The notes beneath the pieces were generated by a model. The model ran no database searches and was not told the DNA's origin. It saw only the letters and a program-made list of their open reading frames with translations. DNA of 24,463 bases from UBA4722 sp041690995 (GTDB lineage Bacteria > Pseudomonadota > Gammaproteobacteria > DSM-16500), in the NCBI GenBank assembly GCA_041690995.1, contig JBEPVM010000026.1, positions 1 to 24,463 on the forward strand. The letters run 5' to 3'. The translations under genes and the position numbers were made by a program. Below are positions 24,189-24,463 of this stretch, in pieces. Position 1 is the first letter of the stretch, and each line of letters opens with the position of its first letter.

Positions 24189-24415
24189 AATTTATTCTTT
24201 CTTTATTATTTCTTTTTAGTTACACACTTACCTGCTTTGCAGATGAGCTGATCATTGAACCCGATCGAGGACGTGAACCTATTCTCACTGCTATTTTAAA
24301 TGCAACGTCTTCTATTAATCTAGCAATGTATGGTTTAACAGATTCACAATTCACACAAGCACTCGCGGCATCAAAAAATAACGGCAAAAACATTCGCGTT
24401 CTACTCGAGTATTAA
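24185..24415 (+). pseudogene. 5' part of a secreted phospholipase-D-like protein, interrupted
   Basis: 76 codons from a TTG that overlaps the recR stop (TTGA). The start MKFILSLLFLFSYTLTCFADE is a signal peptide with likely cleavage after CFA. The rest (IIEPDRGREPILTAILNATSSINLAMYGLTD and KNIRVLLEY) is the typical beginning of a PLD-superfamily nuclease/lipase domain. The stop comes before any HKD catalytic motif, where a full protein would have one or two. Repeats that look like an insertion-sequence end begin two bases after the stop, so the gene seems disrupted there. The 3' part, if present, lies outside the window. Confidence 0.7.
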
Positions 24416-24416
24416 A

Positions 24417-24463
24417 TGACAATTAGCTTTGCCGATCGCGACAACTAACGTTGCCGATTAAAT
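24417..24463. mobile_element. Probable insertion-sequence end with tandem 19-bp repeats (partial)
   Basis: The stretch opens with TGACAATTAGC. GACAATTAGCTTTGCCGAT (24418-24436) is followed after CGC by GACAACTAACGTTGCCGAT (24440-24458), 16 of 19 bases identical with a 22-base period. Tandem repeats just inside a TG-terminated end are typical of the IS21 family, where they bind the transposase IstA. The element interrupts the PLD-like gene and continues beyond the window, so no transposase can be seen. Confidence 0.45.

Noticed and set aside
1..24463. CRISPR array, prophage or defence island
   Set aside because: No regularly spaced repeats, phage structural genes or Cas-like motifs were seen. 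The AAA/PD-(D/E)XK protein alone is not enough to call a defence system.

Overview
This 24.5 kb window is AT-rich bacterial DNA from a gammaproteobacterium, most likely a host-associated member of the Legionellales (Legionella/Coxiella/Rickettsiella-like). The placement rests on the gammaproteobacterial set ffs-dnaX-ybaB-recR, yciB-bolA, smc and ligA. It also rests on an AAA-ATPase/PD-(D/E)XK protein of a kind common in amoeba and arthropod symbionts, a BarA/LetS-like HPt domain, and a secreted-effector-like orphan. The genus cannot be fixed from the sequence alone.

Layout. (1) 182-6889, minus strand: a compact purine operon in transcription order purF-purD-purN-purH-purE-glyA, with overlaps or gaps of only a few bases at most junctions. 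It gives steps 1-3 of IMP synthesis, the PurE carboxylation half-step and the last two steps. GlyA supplies the one-carbon units used by PurN and PurH. purK, purL, purM, purC and purB are not here. (2) 6890-8521: an accessory patch with an orphan, partly hydrophobic protein (possible effector) and a ParD-like antitoxin whose toxin is cut to a 19-codon stub. (3) 8522-9948: the yciB-bolA pair and a divergent SmrA-like nuclease. (4) 9945-15597, minus strand: smc-ligA, followed by a possible 38-codon peptide gene. zipA, usually between smc and ligA, is absent.

(5) 15623-21139: a mixed accessory block. It holds a ribbon-helix-helix/small membrane protein pair, a stand-alone receiver-HPt phosphorelay protein, a divergent YdjC-family deacetylase and ArnT-type lipid A glycosyltransferase (together resembling the NaxD/FlmK amino-sugar modification of lipid A), and the AAA/PD-(D/E)XK protein. 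(6) 21320-24188, plus strand: tRNA-Ser(GGA), 4.5S SRP RNA, dnaX, ybaB and recR in one direction. dnaX has a 10-A run exactly where a shorter gamma form would be expected to end. (7) 24185-24463: the start of a phospholipase-D-like secreted protein, broken after 76 codons where tandem 19-bp repeats begin, probably the end of an IS21-like insertion sequence.

The most notable points are the dnaX slippage candidate, the eroded toxin-antitoxin pair, the ligA-coupled mini-ORF, the lipid A modification pair, the Rec-HPt protein, the orphan behind a perfect palindrome, and the interrupted PLD gene. No CRISPR array, prophage or clearly new multi-gene system was found.
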